DNA of 64,000 nt from Chlamydiales bacterium (GTDB lineage: Bacteria; Chlamydiota; Chlamydiia; Chlamydiales; Simkaniaceae). The notes under the pieces were generated by a model. It searched no databases. It was not told where the DNA came from and saw only the letters and a list, made by a program, of their open reading frames with translations. The translations under genes and the position numbers were made by a program. The stretch lies in assembly GCA_024233395.1 (NCBI GenBank), contig JACKPR010000002.1, positions 310,001 to 374,000 on the forward strand. Reading direction: 5' to 3'. Positions 42,094-51,826 of the stretch are shown in pieces; position 1 is the stretch's first letter; the number at the start of each line of letters is the position of its first letter.

Positions 42094-43867
42094 AAGAACG
42101 CACCGTTGCAATGATTTAAGAAAAGAAGATATTGGATCTATTGTCACCCTTTCAGGATGGGTTCATAGAAGAAGAGATCATGGAGGTCTTATCTTTATTG
42201 ATCTTCGAGATCGTTTTGGTCTTACACAACTCATTTTTGATCCAGAGATTTCAAAAAAGGCCCATGAAGAAGCTTCAAAGTTGCGTGCTGAATGGGTCAT
42301 CAGCGCTAAAGGAAAAGTTCGTGCAAGAGGAGAGGGATTAGAAAATCCTAAGCTCGAAACGGGCACTATAGAAATTGAAGTGACAGAGTTCGTGATTCTT
42401 TCTATTGCAAAAACTCCCCCATTTTCCATTTGTGATGATTCTACAGAAACCTCAGAAGATATTCGATTAAAGTATCGTTATTTGGATATTCGCCGTGGAG
42501 AAATTGCAGAAAAGCTTGTGTTGCGTCACAAAGCAATGATGGCAACGCGCGCTTTTTTAGATCGAGAAGGCTTTCTAGAAGTCAATACTCCTATTCTTGG
42601 TCGCTCAACTCCTGAAGGTGCTCGAGACTATTTAGTCCCATCTCGCATTTATCCCGGCAATTTTTATGCTCTCCCTCAATCTCCTCAGATCTTTAAACAA
42701 CTCTTAATGATTGGAGGACTTGATCGCTACTTTCAAATCGCTCCTTGTTTTAGAGATGAAGATCTCCGCTCAGACCGGCAACCAGAATTTACTCAAATAG
42801 ATATCGAAATGAGCTTTGGATATCCGGAAGATATTGCACATCTCATTCACAATTATTTAAAGACTGTATTTAAGGAATGCCTGGACTATAAAGTTCCCGA
42901 TGAAATTCCAACAATGACCTATCACGACTGCCTTGAAAACTATGGAACGGATCGCCCAGACCTCCGCTTTGGAATGCCCCTTGTCCGTATTGATGAGATC
43001 GCTAAAGATTCTGACTTTACTGTTTTCAAAGAACAGCTAAATGTCGGAGGCTGCGTTAAAGCTCTTTGTGTAAAAGGTGGAGCTGATATTTCACGCAAAG
43101 AAATTGATCGCTACACCGAATTCGTCGGAAAGTTTGGCCTCCGCGGTCTCGGGTGGATGAAAAAACAAGAAGATGGCTTGGCATCAAGCATCGTTAAATT
43201 CTTCTCAAAAGATCAGCAAAAAGCTCTGGAAGAAAAACTCAACGCTGAAACAGGAGATCTTCTTCTTTTTGCTGCTGCCCATGAAACTCTTGTTAACCAA
43301 TCGCTTGATCATTTACGCCGCCTCATTGCAAAAGACAGAAATCTGATCAACCCTGACAGTTACGAATTCTTGTGGGTTACTGACTTCCCTCTCTTTGAGT
43401 GGGATAAAGATGAAGAGCGACCACAAAGTACTCACCATCCTTTTACAATGCCTCATCCTGATGATGTTGAACTCTTAACAACTGATCCCTTAAAGGTTCG
43501 CTCCAACGCCTATGACATTGTTATTAATGGATATGAATTAGGGGGTGGTTCTCAAAGAATCCATGATTACAAAATTCAGGAAAAAGTCTTTGAAGCTTTA
43601 AAACTTGACCCTCAAGAAGTTTCTCAAAAATTTGGCTTCTTTACGAATGCCCTCCAATACGGAACACCTCCTCATTTAGGGATCGCCCTTGGGTTTGATC
43701 GATTGATCATGCTTCTCTCAAAAACAGAAAATATTCGCGATGTTATCGCCTTCCCTAAAACACAAAAAGCAAGTGATTTAATGTTGCAATGTCCCTCAAG
43801 CGTTCACCCAAAGCAACTTGATGAACTCGAAATTAAAGCAAGTCCAAAAGAAATCACTTGGATATAA
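42083..43867 (+). CDS. aspS: aspartyl-tRNA synthetase
   Basis: Class II synthetase of the bacterial type; 594 residues. The OB-fold anticodon domain shows TLSGWVHRRRDHGGLIFIDL, motif 2 is YFQIAPCFRDEDLRSDRQPE, a GAD insertion lies around 285-415, and motif 3 is GIALGFDRLIMLLSKTENIR. The start is ATG 42083 (MDYRRTHRCNDLR), inside the end of hisS; the longer frame is not conserved. Chlamydial AspRS proteins are usually non-discriminating enzymes that also charge tRNA-Asn when asnS is lacking; that is not determinable here. Confidence 0.97.
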   Translation: MDYRRTHRCNDLRKEDIGSIVTLSGWVHRRRDHGGLIFIDLRDRFGLTQLIFDPEISKKAHEEASKLRAEWVISAKGKVRARGEGLENPKLETGTIEIEVTEFVILSIAKTPPFSICDDSTETSEDIRLKYRYLDIRRGEIAEKLVLRHKAMMATRAFLDREGFLEVNTPILGRSTPEGARDYLVPSRIYPGNFYALPQSPQIFKQLLMIGGLDRYFQIAPCFRDEDLRSDRQPEFTQIDIEMSFGYPEDIAHLIHNYLKTVFKECLDYKVPDEIPTMTYHDCLENYGTDRPDLRFGMPLVRIDEIAKDSDFTVFKEQLNVGGCVKALCVKGGADISRKEIDRYTEFVGKFGLRGLGWMKKQEDGLASSIVKFFSKDQQKALEEKLNAETGDLLLFAAAHETLVNQSLDHLRRLIAKDRNLINPDSYEFLWVTDFPLFEWDKDEERPQSTHHPFTMPHPDDVELLTTDPLKVRSNAYDIVINGYELGGGSQRIHDYKIQEKVFEALKLDPQEVSQKFGFFTNALQYGTPPHLGIALGFDRLIMLLSKTENIRDVIAFPKTQKASDLMLQCPSSVHPKQLDELEIKASPKEITWI

Positions 43868-43922
43868 ATCCGCGACCGAATACATTTGGAGTTTTCAAGA
43901 GTACTCTAGAGGAGAGTTTGTA

Positions 43923-44729
43923 ATGTTTATTAAAAACAAATTTTTATCTCTTGCTGCATTTGCCCTGACGTTAGCTTTTTCAGCGACCCATGCTAAAACA
44001 CCTGAAACTAATGAAGTTCAAAATAACGTCCTTGAGGAGTCAAAGGAAGAAAGCGGGAAGATTGATCTACAAAAAGTATCCCAAGCCTTTGGACACCTTA
44101 TCGGTAAAAACTTAGATTCCCTTGGTTTCGAGTTTGACATGAATGAAGTGATCAAAGGAATGGAGGACTCTATTGCTGGAAAAGAGTCACCAATGAATGA
44201 AACAGAATGCGTTCAAGCGATATCACTTGTGCAAGAAGAAGCTTTTCAAAAACTTGCAAATAAAAATCTTGATGAAGCCAACTCTTTCATGGCTAAAAAT
44301 GCCAAAGAAGATGGAATCGTTGTCCTAGAAAAAGACAAACTTCAGTATAAGATTGAAAAACAAGGAGAAGGAACCGTCGTTGAAAAGCATTTTTCACCTA
44401 TGATCCGTTATTCAGGAAAGTTTCTTGATGGAAAGGTCTTTGGAGCTTCACAAGAGGATGAGCTTATTTCTCTTGATGAAACAATTTCTGGATTCTCCCA
44501 AGGAATTGTTGGAATGAAAGAAGGTGAAAAACGAACCATTTACATCCACCCAGAACTTGGATATGGAACAAGTGGTTATTTGCCACCTAACTCCCTTCTT
44601 GTTTTTGAAATCGAAGTTGTCAAAGCAAATGCAACTCCAGAACAAGAAGATTCCTTCACCTCGATTTCCAAAGAAGGAACGCGAGAAATTGCAATTCCTG
44701 AAGAAGCGCCTGAAGGAAAAATCCGCTAA
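43923..44729 (+). CDS. mip: Mip-like FKBP-type peptidyl-prolyl isomerase
   Basis: Exported isomerase associated with infection in Chlamydia and Legionella. The start at ATG 43923 follows GGAGAG; the longer frame runs into aspS. A signal peptide (MFIKNKFLSLAAFALTLAFS, cut near AT-HA) is followed by the Mip N-terminal dimerisation helix region (SQAFGHLIGKNLDSLGFEFD) and the FKBP domain (MIRYSGKFLDGKVFGASQED, then EGEKRTIYIHPELGYGTSGY, PPNSLLVFEIEVV). A C-terminal charged tail of about 30 residues ends it; 268 residues in total. A strong terminator follows. Counterpart of CT541. Confidence 0.93.
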   Translation: MFIKNKFLSLAAFALTLAFSATHAKTPETNEVQNNVLEESKEESGKIDLQKVSQAFGHLIGKNLDSLGFEFDMNEVIKGMEDSIAGKESPMNETECVQAISLVQEEAFQKLANKNLDEANSFMAKNAKEDGIVVLEKDKLQYKIEKQGEGTVVEKHFSPMIRYSGKFLDGKVFGASQEDELISLDETISGFSQGIVGMKEGEKRTIYIHPELGYGTSGYLPPNSLLVFEIEVVKANATPEQEDSFTSISKEGTREIAIPEEAPEGKIR

Positions 44730-44744
44730 TCTTTTACCACTCTT

Positions 44745-44786
44745 AACCTCTCAGCTTCCTTCGGGGAGTTGAGAGGTTTTATTTTC
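44745..44786 (+). terminator. rho-independent terminator after mip
   Basis: AACCTCTCA pairs with TGAGAGGTT, extended by CTTCC/GGGGAG, around a short TTC loop, then TTTTATTTT. It begins 15 bases past the mip stop and also faces the end of the convergent tspO-like gene. Confidence 0.9.
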
Positions 44787-45265
44787 TAGTTCATCCAAAA
44801 AATTGCAGCATTTAGAGTTAGAGCATAAAGACTCCATATCAAATAGGGAATCAACAACCATCCTGCTAGAGAACAAATTCTGTAAAAAGAGACGAAGGTT
44901 AGCACGAGTAAGAAAATAAGTACGATTAAATCAACAAGTGCCCACCCAGGCGAATGCATTCCAAAAAAAAGAAAAGACCAAGCTCCATTCACAAGAAGCT
45001 GCATGAAAAATAGAGTATAGGCAAACTTATGTTTGCTGGTCTTGGGCTTAGTTAGAAAGACAATCCAAACAGCTACCGCCATCATAAGATATAATAGCAT
45101 CCAGGTCGGCCCAAAAACCCAAGGGGGAGGGTTCCAAGGGGCTTTATTCAAGCTTTTATACCAAGGATTAATTGAAGCTATAGTGACTCTTGAAGAAAGA
45201 AATTGAATGAATGCTACAGGTAAATACCATAGAATTAAGGAAGGAATCTTTGCTTTGCTCTTCAC
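44786..45265 (-). CDS. TspO/MBR family membrane protein
   Basis: 159 residues and five predicted helices. The family motif is NKAPWNPPPWVFGPTWMLLY (WxPPxWxFGPxW), followed by FFMQLLVNGAWSFLFFGMHS and a final WSLYALTLNAAIFWMN. TspO proteins bind porphyrins and sterol-like ligands and respond to stress or oxygen in bacteria. In chlamydiae the role is unknown, and the gene is not expected in Chlamydiaceae from memory. It is convergent with mip, divergent from trmL. Confidence 0.93.
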   Translation of the reverse strand: MKSKAKIPSLILWYLPVAFIQFLSSRVTIASINPWYKSLNKAPWNPPPWVFGPTWMLLYLMMAVAVWIVFLTKPKTSKHKFAYTLFFMQLLVNGAWSFLFFGMHSPGWALVDLIVLIFLLVLTFVSFYRICSLAGWLLIPYLIWSLYALTLNAAIFWMN

Positions 45266-45384
45266 AGTCAGTGTCCCTAAATATTTCGAATATGAATATT
45301 AAGTAATTACTCCGGTTGTTGTATACATTTTTATTTGAAACTTTTAATAGCTTTCGAATATTTTAAAAATCTATTTTGAGCCGT

Positions 45385-45412
45385 TTGAGGTTAATTTAAC
45401 CATTCATATATT
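45385..45412 (+). promoter_or_regulatory. trmL promoter with overlapping dyad, predicted near-leaderless
   Basis: TTGAGG (45385-45390), a 16-base spacer and TATATT (45407-45412) lie ten bases before the ATG at 45422. The spacer contains most of GGTTAATTTAACC, a 13-bp dyad (45389-45401) that could bind a repressor. No ribosome site is present. Confidence 0.5.
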
Positions 45413-45421
45413 ATTATTCGC

Positions 45422-45883
45422 ATGAACACAATTATTCTATATCGCCCCCAAATTCCTCAAAATGCTGGCAATATTGTTCGCACCTGCCATGCAACAGGTT
45501 CCGACCTTGTTCTTGTTCGCCCCTTGGGTTTTAAAACGGATGATAAAAGCTTAAAGCGCGCTGGGCTTGATTATTGGGAAGGGGTGGATGTCACTTTAAT
45601 TGATGATTTGATGGATTATTTGGAAAATGAAACACGCCCTTTTTACTTTTTCTCAAGTAAAGCAACTTCTATTTATACTGAAACCTCATTTGAAAATGAT
45701 GTTGTTCTTATTTTTGGTTCTGAATCTGCAGGACTACCAGACAAATTCATCAATCGATGGCCTGAAAGATTTCTAACTCTTCCCATGCAAGGGGGTAGCC
45801 GCTGTTTGAATTTATCCAATTCTGCAGCAATAGCCCTTTACGAAGCCTTAAGACAAAACGACTTTATCTCCTTGAAAACATAA
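45422..45883 (+). CDS. trmL: tRNA (cytidine/uridine-2'-O-)-methyltransferase TrmL
   Basis: SPOUT-family (SpoU) enzyme that methylates the ribose at position 34 of tRNA-Leu isoacceptors. The deep trefoil knot is shown by YRPQIPQNAGNIVRTCHATG, FGSESAGLPDKFINRW and MQGGSRCLNLSNSAAIALYE. Length 153 is that of the minimal TrmL class. It corresponds to the SpoU-like CT540. It overlaps the end of the DUF2905 gene on the opposite strand by 20 bases. A tRNA-Leu(TAA), a likely substrate, is encoded at 851-934. Confidence 0.95.
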   Translation: MNTIILYRPQIPQNAGNIVRTCHATGSDLVLVRPLGFKTDDKSLKRAGLDYWEGVDVTLIDDLMDYLENETRPFYFFSSKATSIYTETSFENDVVLIFGSESAGLPDKFINRWPERFLTLPMQGGSRCLNLSNSAAIALYEALRQNDFISLKT

Positions 45884-46070
45884 AGAGAAGAATCGATAAC
45901 ACAAAACTAAAAATGATTGAAGTTGTAATGGGGATGTAAATTCTCGTGTCTCCCCATTTAAGTGAAAAATCCCCTGGAAGGTGACCAATCCAATTCAAGG
46001 GGACATTAAGAGTAATAAGCGTCCCTATAATAATCAAGCAGACGCCAACAAGTATAATGAGCCTTCCCAT
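45864..46070 (-). CDS. DUF2905 family membrane protein
   Basis: 68 residues with two helices: RLIILVGVCLIIIGTLITLN and IYIPITTSIIFSFVLSILLF. Between them is the family pattern NWIGHLPGDFSLKWGDTRIY (P-L-N-W-x-G-x-L-P-G-D). The family is widespread and uncharacterised. It starts six bases after trxA's stop and forms an operon with it. Confidence 0.9.
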   Translation of the reverse strand: MGRLIILVGVCLIIIGTLITLNVPLNWIGHLPGDFSLKWGDTRIYIPITTSIIFSFVLSILLFMFSRR

Positions 46071-46076
46071 TAGTCT

Positions 46077-46394
46077 TTATTTTGTTGAAGTTGCAAAATC
46101 TTTAATAGCAGCTGCATCACGAAGCCCTACCAAACGATTGACTTCTTCTCCATCCTTATAAAGAATCAAAGTGGGAACAGAGGTCACATGATGTGCTTTA
46201 GCAGTCACATGACTCTTATCAATATCGAGTTTTCCAAATTGGACTTGTCCTGACAACTCTTTAGCAACCCCTTCAAGAACAGGAGCAATTGTCCGACAAG
46301 GACCACACCATTCAGCAAAAAAATCAACAAGGGTAACACCTGATTTGGTGACTTCTTCAAAATTATTATCGTCTAACATCGCTATATCAGCCAT
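46077..46394 (-). CDS. trxA: thioredoxin
   Basis: 105-residue classical thioredoxin: VDFFAEWCGPCRTIAPVLEG with the redox pair Cys30/Cys33, cis-Pro in TSVPTLILYKDG, and C-terminal helix. Reduces disulfides in cytoplasmic proteins. AAGGAG precedes the ATG. Equivalent to CT539. Upstream, AGTAAAATTTACT (46486-46498) is a short dyad in the probable promoter zone. Confidence 0.97.
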   Translation of the reverse strand: MADIAMLDDNNFEEVTKSGVTLVDFFAEWCGPCRTIAPVLEGVAKELSGQVQFGKLDIDKSHVTAKAHHVTSVPTLILYKDGEEVNRLVGLRDAAAIKDFATSTK

Positions 46395-46554
46395 GATTTC
46401 TCCTTAGGTTATCCTGTTAAGATATCCGATTCTATGAATTTTTTCCATCGGAGATTTTCGGAGGGTAAATGGGAATGGTAAGGATAGTAAAATTTACTGC
46501 CAAATTTTATAAAACGGAGTAGTACAGAGGCATATCAGTAAAGTCTCTAGAAGT

Positions 46555-46887
46555 TTATTTCTCTTTTTCTAATTTCAAGAGTCGGTCTTCAATTTCTCCG
46601 AGCTTACCTTTGAATCTTTCAGTAGCATCTTCTAAAGAAGAAAATCTTCTTTCATGTTCACAAGAAACTGACCTATAATATGGCTTTATTGTTTTTTCTT
46701 CCCCTTTTATTCCTAAGAGCATTCCCAACGTTACTTCCCCACTAGTATATTCTTCAATTTTTTGGGCAAGTTCAATAGAAGGTTTTCTTTCTCCTCGGAT
46801 CAATTGATAAAGATATGAAGTTGAAATCTTTAAATCTGCAGCGAGTTGCTTAACAGAAAGGTTCTTTCTAAATAGATAGTCTTTCAT
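46555..46887 (-). CDS. Cro/C1-type helix-turn-helix regulator
   Basis: 110 residues. The N-terminal domain (about 1-60) is a lambda-repressor-type HTH with SVKQLAADLKISTSYLYQLI as helices 2-3 and RGERKPSIELAQKIEEYTSG following, including the LxxLIRGERxPS pattern typical of the fold. Residues 83-110 are charged and probably coiled (RFKGKLGEIEDRLLKLEKEK), suggesting oligomerisation. It stands alone between the trxA and plsC blocks, with no equivalent remembered in C. trachomatis, and looks like a phage- or plasmid-derived addition. A 20-bp dyad lies 73 bases upstream and is the likely autoregulatory operator. Confidence 0.85.
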   Translation of the reverse strand: MKDYLFRKNLSVKQLAADLKISTSYLYQLIRGERKPSIELAQKIEEYTSGEVTLGMLLGIKGEEKTIKPYYRSVSCEHERRFSSLEDATERFKGKLGEIEDRLLKLEKEK

Positions 46888-46959
46888 AACTAATTTCTAA
46901 GTGTTCATTCACAATTTCATTAAAGATAATAAAAAACCATTTTTAATGATTGCATAATG

Positions 46960-46979
46960 ATTGCGCACTTTTGCGCAAT
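46960..46979. promoter_or_regulatory. candidate operator of the HTH regulator
   Basis: ATTGCGCA and TGCGCAAT are perfect 8-bp arms around CTTT. The left half is preceded by a tandem copy of ATGATTGC (TGATTGCATAATGATTGCGC), so three half-site-like motifs lie within 30 bases. It is the only GC-rich dyad in a very AT-rich gap. Confidence 0.65.
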
Positions 46980-47267
46980 AATGAACCCATCCTAATAAAA
47001 AGTTTTAATCAATTTTTCGGTTCTTTTGTACTGATTTTCGATCCAATTTTCTGGGGAAAAGTTTTATTGGGATAGGTTCATAATCTCCAATGATAAATTT
47101 TAGGATATTATTACATGGAAATTAATTTTTGTCATTAATTGCTATTAGTAAACGTTTTCGTAAACAATTAACAACAAAAAGATTATAAAACTGTTGAGAA
47201 CCACAATTGATTGAGATCGTGGAATGGTCTTTAAACCAATTATTGAAGTTGTTTATGAATAGTCCTA
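46980..47267. other. AT-rich noncoding gap between HTH operator and plsC
   Basis: No gene is supported. It contains TTAATTG and CAATTAA as distant inverted arms near 47140-47175 and a close direct repeat of GTAAACG/CGTAAAC. A 60-codon minus-strand frame at 47122-47304 overlaps plsC and has no ribosome site or family features. In C. trachomatis argS follows plsC; it is not here. Confidence 0.5.
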
Positions 47268-47915
47268 TTAAGGAGGAAGACCTTGATGCCCTTCTTCGTA
47301 CCATTTGCGAAGAGAATTCAGAGAATTTGTCAATTGTTCTGCAACAAGAACTTGAGCTTTTTTTCTATCAAGATCTTTAAAATCTTCCCATCGAATAGGG
47401 CTTCCAAAAACAACAGCCGTTCTCCCCCAAAGTTTTGGAAACTTACGTTTCCGACTCCAAATATCAAATGTCCCATGAATATAGGTTGGAATAATTAGAG
47501 ACTCACTTTTGGAAAGAAGTAGTCCAATTCCTGGCTTTATTTCAAGAAGCTTATTGTCTTTCGAGCGCGTTCCTTCCGGAAACATCAAAACCTTATACCC
47601 TTCTTTTAAGAGATGACAAACATCTTTCATCACTTGAAGATTTGTAGCATTTTTCTTCACAGGATGGGAATTTAGAGCTGTAATCAGTTTCCCAAAAAAG
47701 GATTTAAAGAGACTTTCTCTAGCTAAAAAATGAATTTCACCAGGACAAGAAATAGCAATACATGGAGGGTCAAAGAATGAAACATGATTCGGAGCGACAA
47801 GTCCACTTCCTTCAGGATAATGCTCCAGGCCATAAACCTTATGTCGATAAAAAATCTTGAAAAAGGTTTTCACAAGAAAAATAACTAATGAATATAAGAA
47901 CGAGGTTTTTTTCAT
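47268..47915 (-). CDS. plsC: 1-acyl-sn-glycerol-3-phosphate acyltransferase
   Basis: Acylates lysophosphatidate to phosphatidate on the inner membrane. The NHVSFFDP motif has His44 and Asp49 (HX4D), and VLMFPEGTRSKDNKLLEIKP is the glycerophosphate-binding block. A hydrophobic N-terminus (about 5-22) anchors it. Length 215. Its start overlaps the cmk stop by four bases. With cdsA upstream it supplies and uses phosphatidate in one operon, as in CT453-CT451. Confidence 0.95.
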   Translation of the reverse strand: MKKTSFLYSLVIFLVKTFFKIFYRHKVYGLEHYPEGSGLVAPNHVSFFDPPCIAISCPGEIHFLARESLFKSFFGKLITALNSHPVKKNATNLQVMKDVCHLLKEGYKVLMFPEGTRSKDNKLLEIKPGIGLLLSKSESLIIPTYIHGTFDIWSRKRKFPKLWGRTAVVFGSPIRWEDFKDLDRKKAQVLVAEQLTNSLNSLRKWYEEGHQGLPP

Positions 47916-48580
47916 CCTTTTTTCTCTTGATAGATCTGTTTCAACTTATCTGTGACTTCTTCAATGGTAAGATCAGAAGTATCAACAAGAATGGCATCTT
48001 CGGCTTGTTTTAGAGGAGCATGTTCTCTTGTTGAGTCATAGACATCCCTTTCCTGAATTTCTTTTAAGATCGTCTCGTAAGAAAATGTCTGATTGGGGAA
48101 TTTTTGCACGAGCTCTCGATAGCGACGTTTGGCACGAACTTCAGGGCGCGCTGTTAAAAAAAATTTTAGCTGGGCATGAGGGAAAACAACCGTTCCTAGA
48201 TCTCTTCCTTCAAACACCACATCGATTTCTTTAGAAAAATTGACTTGAAGAGGCTTTAAAGCATCTCGTACTTTTTTAAGAGCCGAAACTTCAGAAACAA
48301 TCGCTGTGACCTCTTTACTTCTAATCGCTGTAGTTACATCTTTGTTTCCAACAAAATAGCGTTTATTTCCTTCAATAACATCGATATGAAAAGAAAACTC
48401 TTTCAACAGTTTCGAAAGAGCTTCTTCATCTTGATAGGAAATCTCTGTTTCGAGGATTTGCCAGCTAATGGCGCGGTAGAGAGCTCCTGTGTCGAAATAG
48501 GTAAATCCAATGGCATCAGCAAATTTTTTAGCTGTTGTTGATTTTCCCGTTCCAGCTGGTCCATCTATTGTAATGATCAT
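47912..48580 (-). CDS. cmk: cytidylate kinase
   Basis: Phosphorylates CMP/dCMP using ATP. The P-loop is ITIDGPAGTGKSTTAKKFAD; the CMP-binding FVFEGRDLGTVVFPHAQLKF region and the lid RAKRRYRELVQK are present. Length 222. The gene follows two palindromic repeats that separate it from cdsA, and overlaps plsC by four bases. Confidence 0.97.
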   Translation of the reverse strand: MIITIDGPAGTGKSTTAKKFADAIGFTYFDTGALYRAISWQILETEISYQDEEALSKLLKEFSFHIDVIEGNKRYFVGNKDVTTAIRSKEVTAIVSEVSALKKVRDALKPLQVNFSKEIDVVFEGRDLGTVVFPHAQLKFFLTARPEVRAKRRYRELVQKFPNQTFSYETILKEIQERDVYDSTREHAPLKQAEDAILVDTSDLTIEEVTDKLKQIYQEKKG

Positions 48581-48594
48581 GAAACCTGTTCCTT

Positions 48595-48755
48595 AGAGGG
48601 TGTATGTGAATTATAATGGTTCATCTTTATAGCCTTTTCCAATTAATTTTCCTTCTCAAATTCGCCAACTTATAAAGTTGGCTGCATTCTCCGAAGAAAA
48701 ATTAATTGGAAAATGCAAAAAAACCTAAACACACTCTAATTCGCATACACCCTCT
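48595..48755. repeat. palindromic repeat family C
   Basis: Inverted ends AGAGGGTGTATGTGAATTA (left) and its complement with one mismatch (right, ending TACACCCTCT) enclose a perfect 16-bp inner inverted repeat: TTTTCCAATTAATTTT at 48635-48650 and AAAATTAATTGGAAAA at 48698-48713, then a small GCCAACTT/AAGTTGGC hairpin at the centre. The T-A flanks would suit a TA target site. It is noncoding and abuts repeat A copy 2. Confidence 0.85.
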
Positions 48756-48758
48756 TAT

Positions 48759-48918
48759 GTGAGTTCGACTTTCAAAAGTGGTGAGAGTAAGCGAATTTCA
48801 TAGAGAGGATGTGGCAGAATTTTGCGAGTGGAATAGCCAATGCGCTATTTCCGAGCAAAACTGTGTCACAGATTCCTATGAAAATGCTTAGAATCAGTGC
48901 TTTCAAAATCGAACTCAC
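48759..48918. repeat. palindromic repeat family A, copy 2
   Basis: This 160-bp imperfect palindrome is homologous to 1711-1868 along its full length, including GAATTTCAT near the left end, TTTTGCGA and the central GCTATTTCCGAG. Ends are GTGAGTTCGACTTT and AAATCGAACTCAC. It begins three bases after repeat C and ends one base before the cdsA stop codon, mirroring the placement of copy 1 at the end of gapA. Confidence 0.9.
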
Positions 48919-48919
48919 G

Positions 48920-49774
48920 TTAACATATATAAAGAAAGAAGTAAATCACTGGCGTTGTAAACAATAATGAATCTAACATGTCTAGAATTCCCCCAAGTCC
49001 TGGAAGGCGATTACTGTCCTTAACATCTGCATCTCTCTTTAGGAGTGACTCTCCTAAATCACCCACTTGCCCCAAAAACCCCAAAAGAGCTCCAAGCCAT
49101 AGACTTTGCATCCATGTGAGTTGAAAACTATCGACAAATCGTCCAACTAAATGAAAAAGAAAACTAAAGAGAATGGCAGAAAGAAAGCCAATGATAGCTC
49201 CATTAATCGTTTTACCAGGGCTGAGTTCGGGAGCCAACTTTCGTTTTCCAATAAGGCGTCCTCCAAAATAGGCCCCAATATCGGTAATTTTTGTTACAAC
49301 AAGTAAGTAAAGAAACCAAATTCTCCCTTCATGCCCCATTTTACAAGGGCTGTAAAGATAAAGAATTTTTAAAATGAGTCCAATAGGAATCGCTACATAG
49401 CAAATAGCAAAAGCACTCTTTGCAATGGAATCGATCGATCCTGGAATTTTATCAAAATGGTAGAGGAAAATACAGATCGCACCAAAAAAAATTAGCATAA
49501 AAGGAAGGAGAGAAAATGCATGATCAAATGTTGAAACGAAAAAACCTAATACGGTTAAAAAGCCAATAATGATCGAAAGTTCGGTGAGACCTGGTTTACT
49601 ATTGAGTTTTGATAAACGACAAAATTCCCAGATGCCTAACGCACCGATCCCAGCAGCAAAAAGAGCAATAAACCATTTAATCACTCCTACATAGGAGAAA
49701 ATTAAAACACAGGCCAAAACCCCAAGAGAGATAATAGAAGTGATTAAGCGTTTTGTTAGATCAGGAAAGTTCAT
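48920..49774 (-). CDS. cdsA: phosphatidate cytidylyltransferase
   Basis: Makes CDP-diacylglycerol from phosphatidate and CTP; a polytopic inner-membrane enzyme with about seven helices. The signature near the C-terminus reads SLLKRDADVKDSNRLPGLGG followed by ILDMLDS. It deviates from the usual PGHGGxxDRxDS at His and Arg, and I believe chlamydial enzymes share this. Start at ATG 49774 (MNFPDLTKRLITSI), with GGAGG 11 bases upstream, eight bases after uppS; a longer frame overlaps uppS. 284 residues. Confidence 0.93.
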   Translation of the reverse strand: MNFPDLTKRLITSIISLGVLACVLIFSYVGVIKWFIALFAAGIGALGIWEFCRLSKLNSKPGLTELSIIIGFLTVLGFFVSTFDHAFSLLPFMLIFFGAICIFLYHFDKIPGSIDSIAKSAFAICYVAIPIGLILKILYLYSPCKMGHEGRIWFLYLLVVTKITDIGAYFGGRLIGKRKLAPELSPGKTINGAIIGFLSAILFSFLFHLVGRFVDSFQLTWMQSLWLGALLGFLGQVGDLGESLLKRDADVKDSNRLPGLGGILDMLDSLLFTTPVIYFFLYIC

Positions 49775-49781
49775 CCGTTTA

Positions 49782-50548
49782 TCATCCTCCGTACCGTCTA
49801 TGACGTTTTTGATAATCAATCACAGCTTCAAGTAAATTTTTTGGAGAAAAATCAGGCCAGAGAACATCTGTCACATACATTTCACTATAAGAAATTTGCC
49901 AAATAAGAAAATTACTCACACGATGCTCCCCACTAGGACGAATAAAAAGATCAGGATCTTTCCAGCGAGCTGTATCGAGATATAAAGAGATTGTTTCTTC
50001 TGTGATTTTATCCCAAACAAGTTTCCCTTCTTTTTCTGCTTGAGACATTTTGAGAAAAGCACGCCGAATTTCATCACGTCCCCCATAATTCAAAGCTAAA
50101 ATAAGGTCGATTTGATCTCCATTTTTGGTTGCTTGTATTGTTTCAGAAAGGGCCTTTTTTACTGGATCAGGAAGTCGCTCCGTATCCCCAATCGTATTAA
50201 GTCTTACTCCCTCTTTGACTAAAACCTCTTTCTTATTCTTTAAATAAGCTTCAAGAAGTTGCATGATCATATCAACTTCATGCCTCGGGCGATTCCAATT
50301 TTCAGTAGAAAATGAATAGACAGTGAGTGTCTTAATCCCTAACTCCGCAGCAGCACGGACAATAATATCGAGTTGTTCTGCTCCTTGCCAGTGTCCCATT
50401 TCTGCAGGCAATCCCTGAGCTTTAGCCCAACGTCGATTTCCATCCATAATAATGACAACATGACCCGGAACATGCTTTGGGTCAATTAAAGCAAATTCTT
50501 CTTCAGTATAGATCGGTTTTTCAAGCGTTTCTGTTGAAGGACTGTTCA

Positions 50549-50549
<1 letters not shown>
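49782..50549 (-). CDS. uppS: isoprenyl (undecaprenyl) diphosphate synthase
   Basis: Cis-prenyltransferase making the lipid carrier for peptidoglycan and glycans. HVVIIMDGNRRWAKAQGLPA holds the catalytic Asp; GAEQLDIIVRAAAELGIKTL, YSFSTENWNRP and DLFIRPSGEHRVSNFLIWQI are family blocks. 255 residues. The ATG shares one base with the purA stop (TGATG). Confidence 0.97.
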
Positions 50550-51811
<1,262 letters not shown>

Positions 51812-51820
51812 CTATCTCAT

Positions 51821-51826
51821 ATTATA
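51821..51826 (-). promoter_or_regulatory. purA -10 box, predicted near-leaderless start
   Basis: A perfect TATAAT on the minus strand ends 12 bases before the purA ATG, so transcription would start about six bases upstream of it. A -35 box is not obvious. No strong ribosome site precedes the ATG. Confidence 0.5.

Noticed and set aside
47122..47304. 60-codon minus-strand frame after plsC
   Set aside because: Overlaps the plsC end, no ribosome site, composition of noncoding AT-rich DNA, no recognisable motif.
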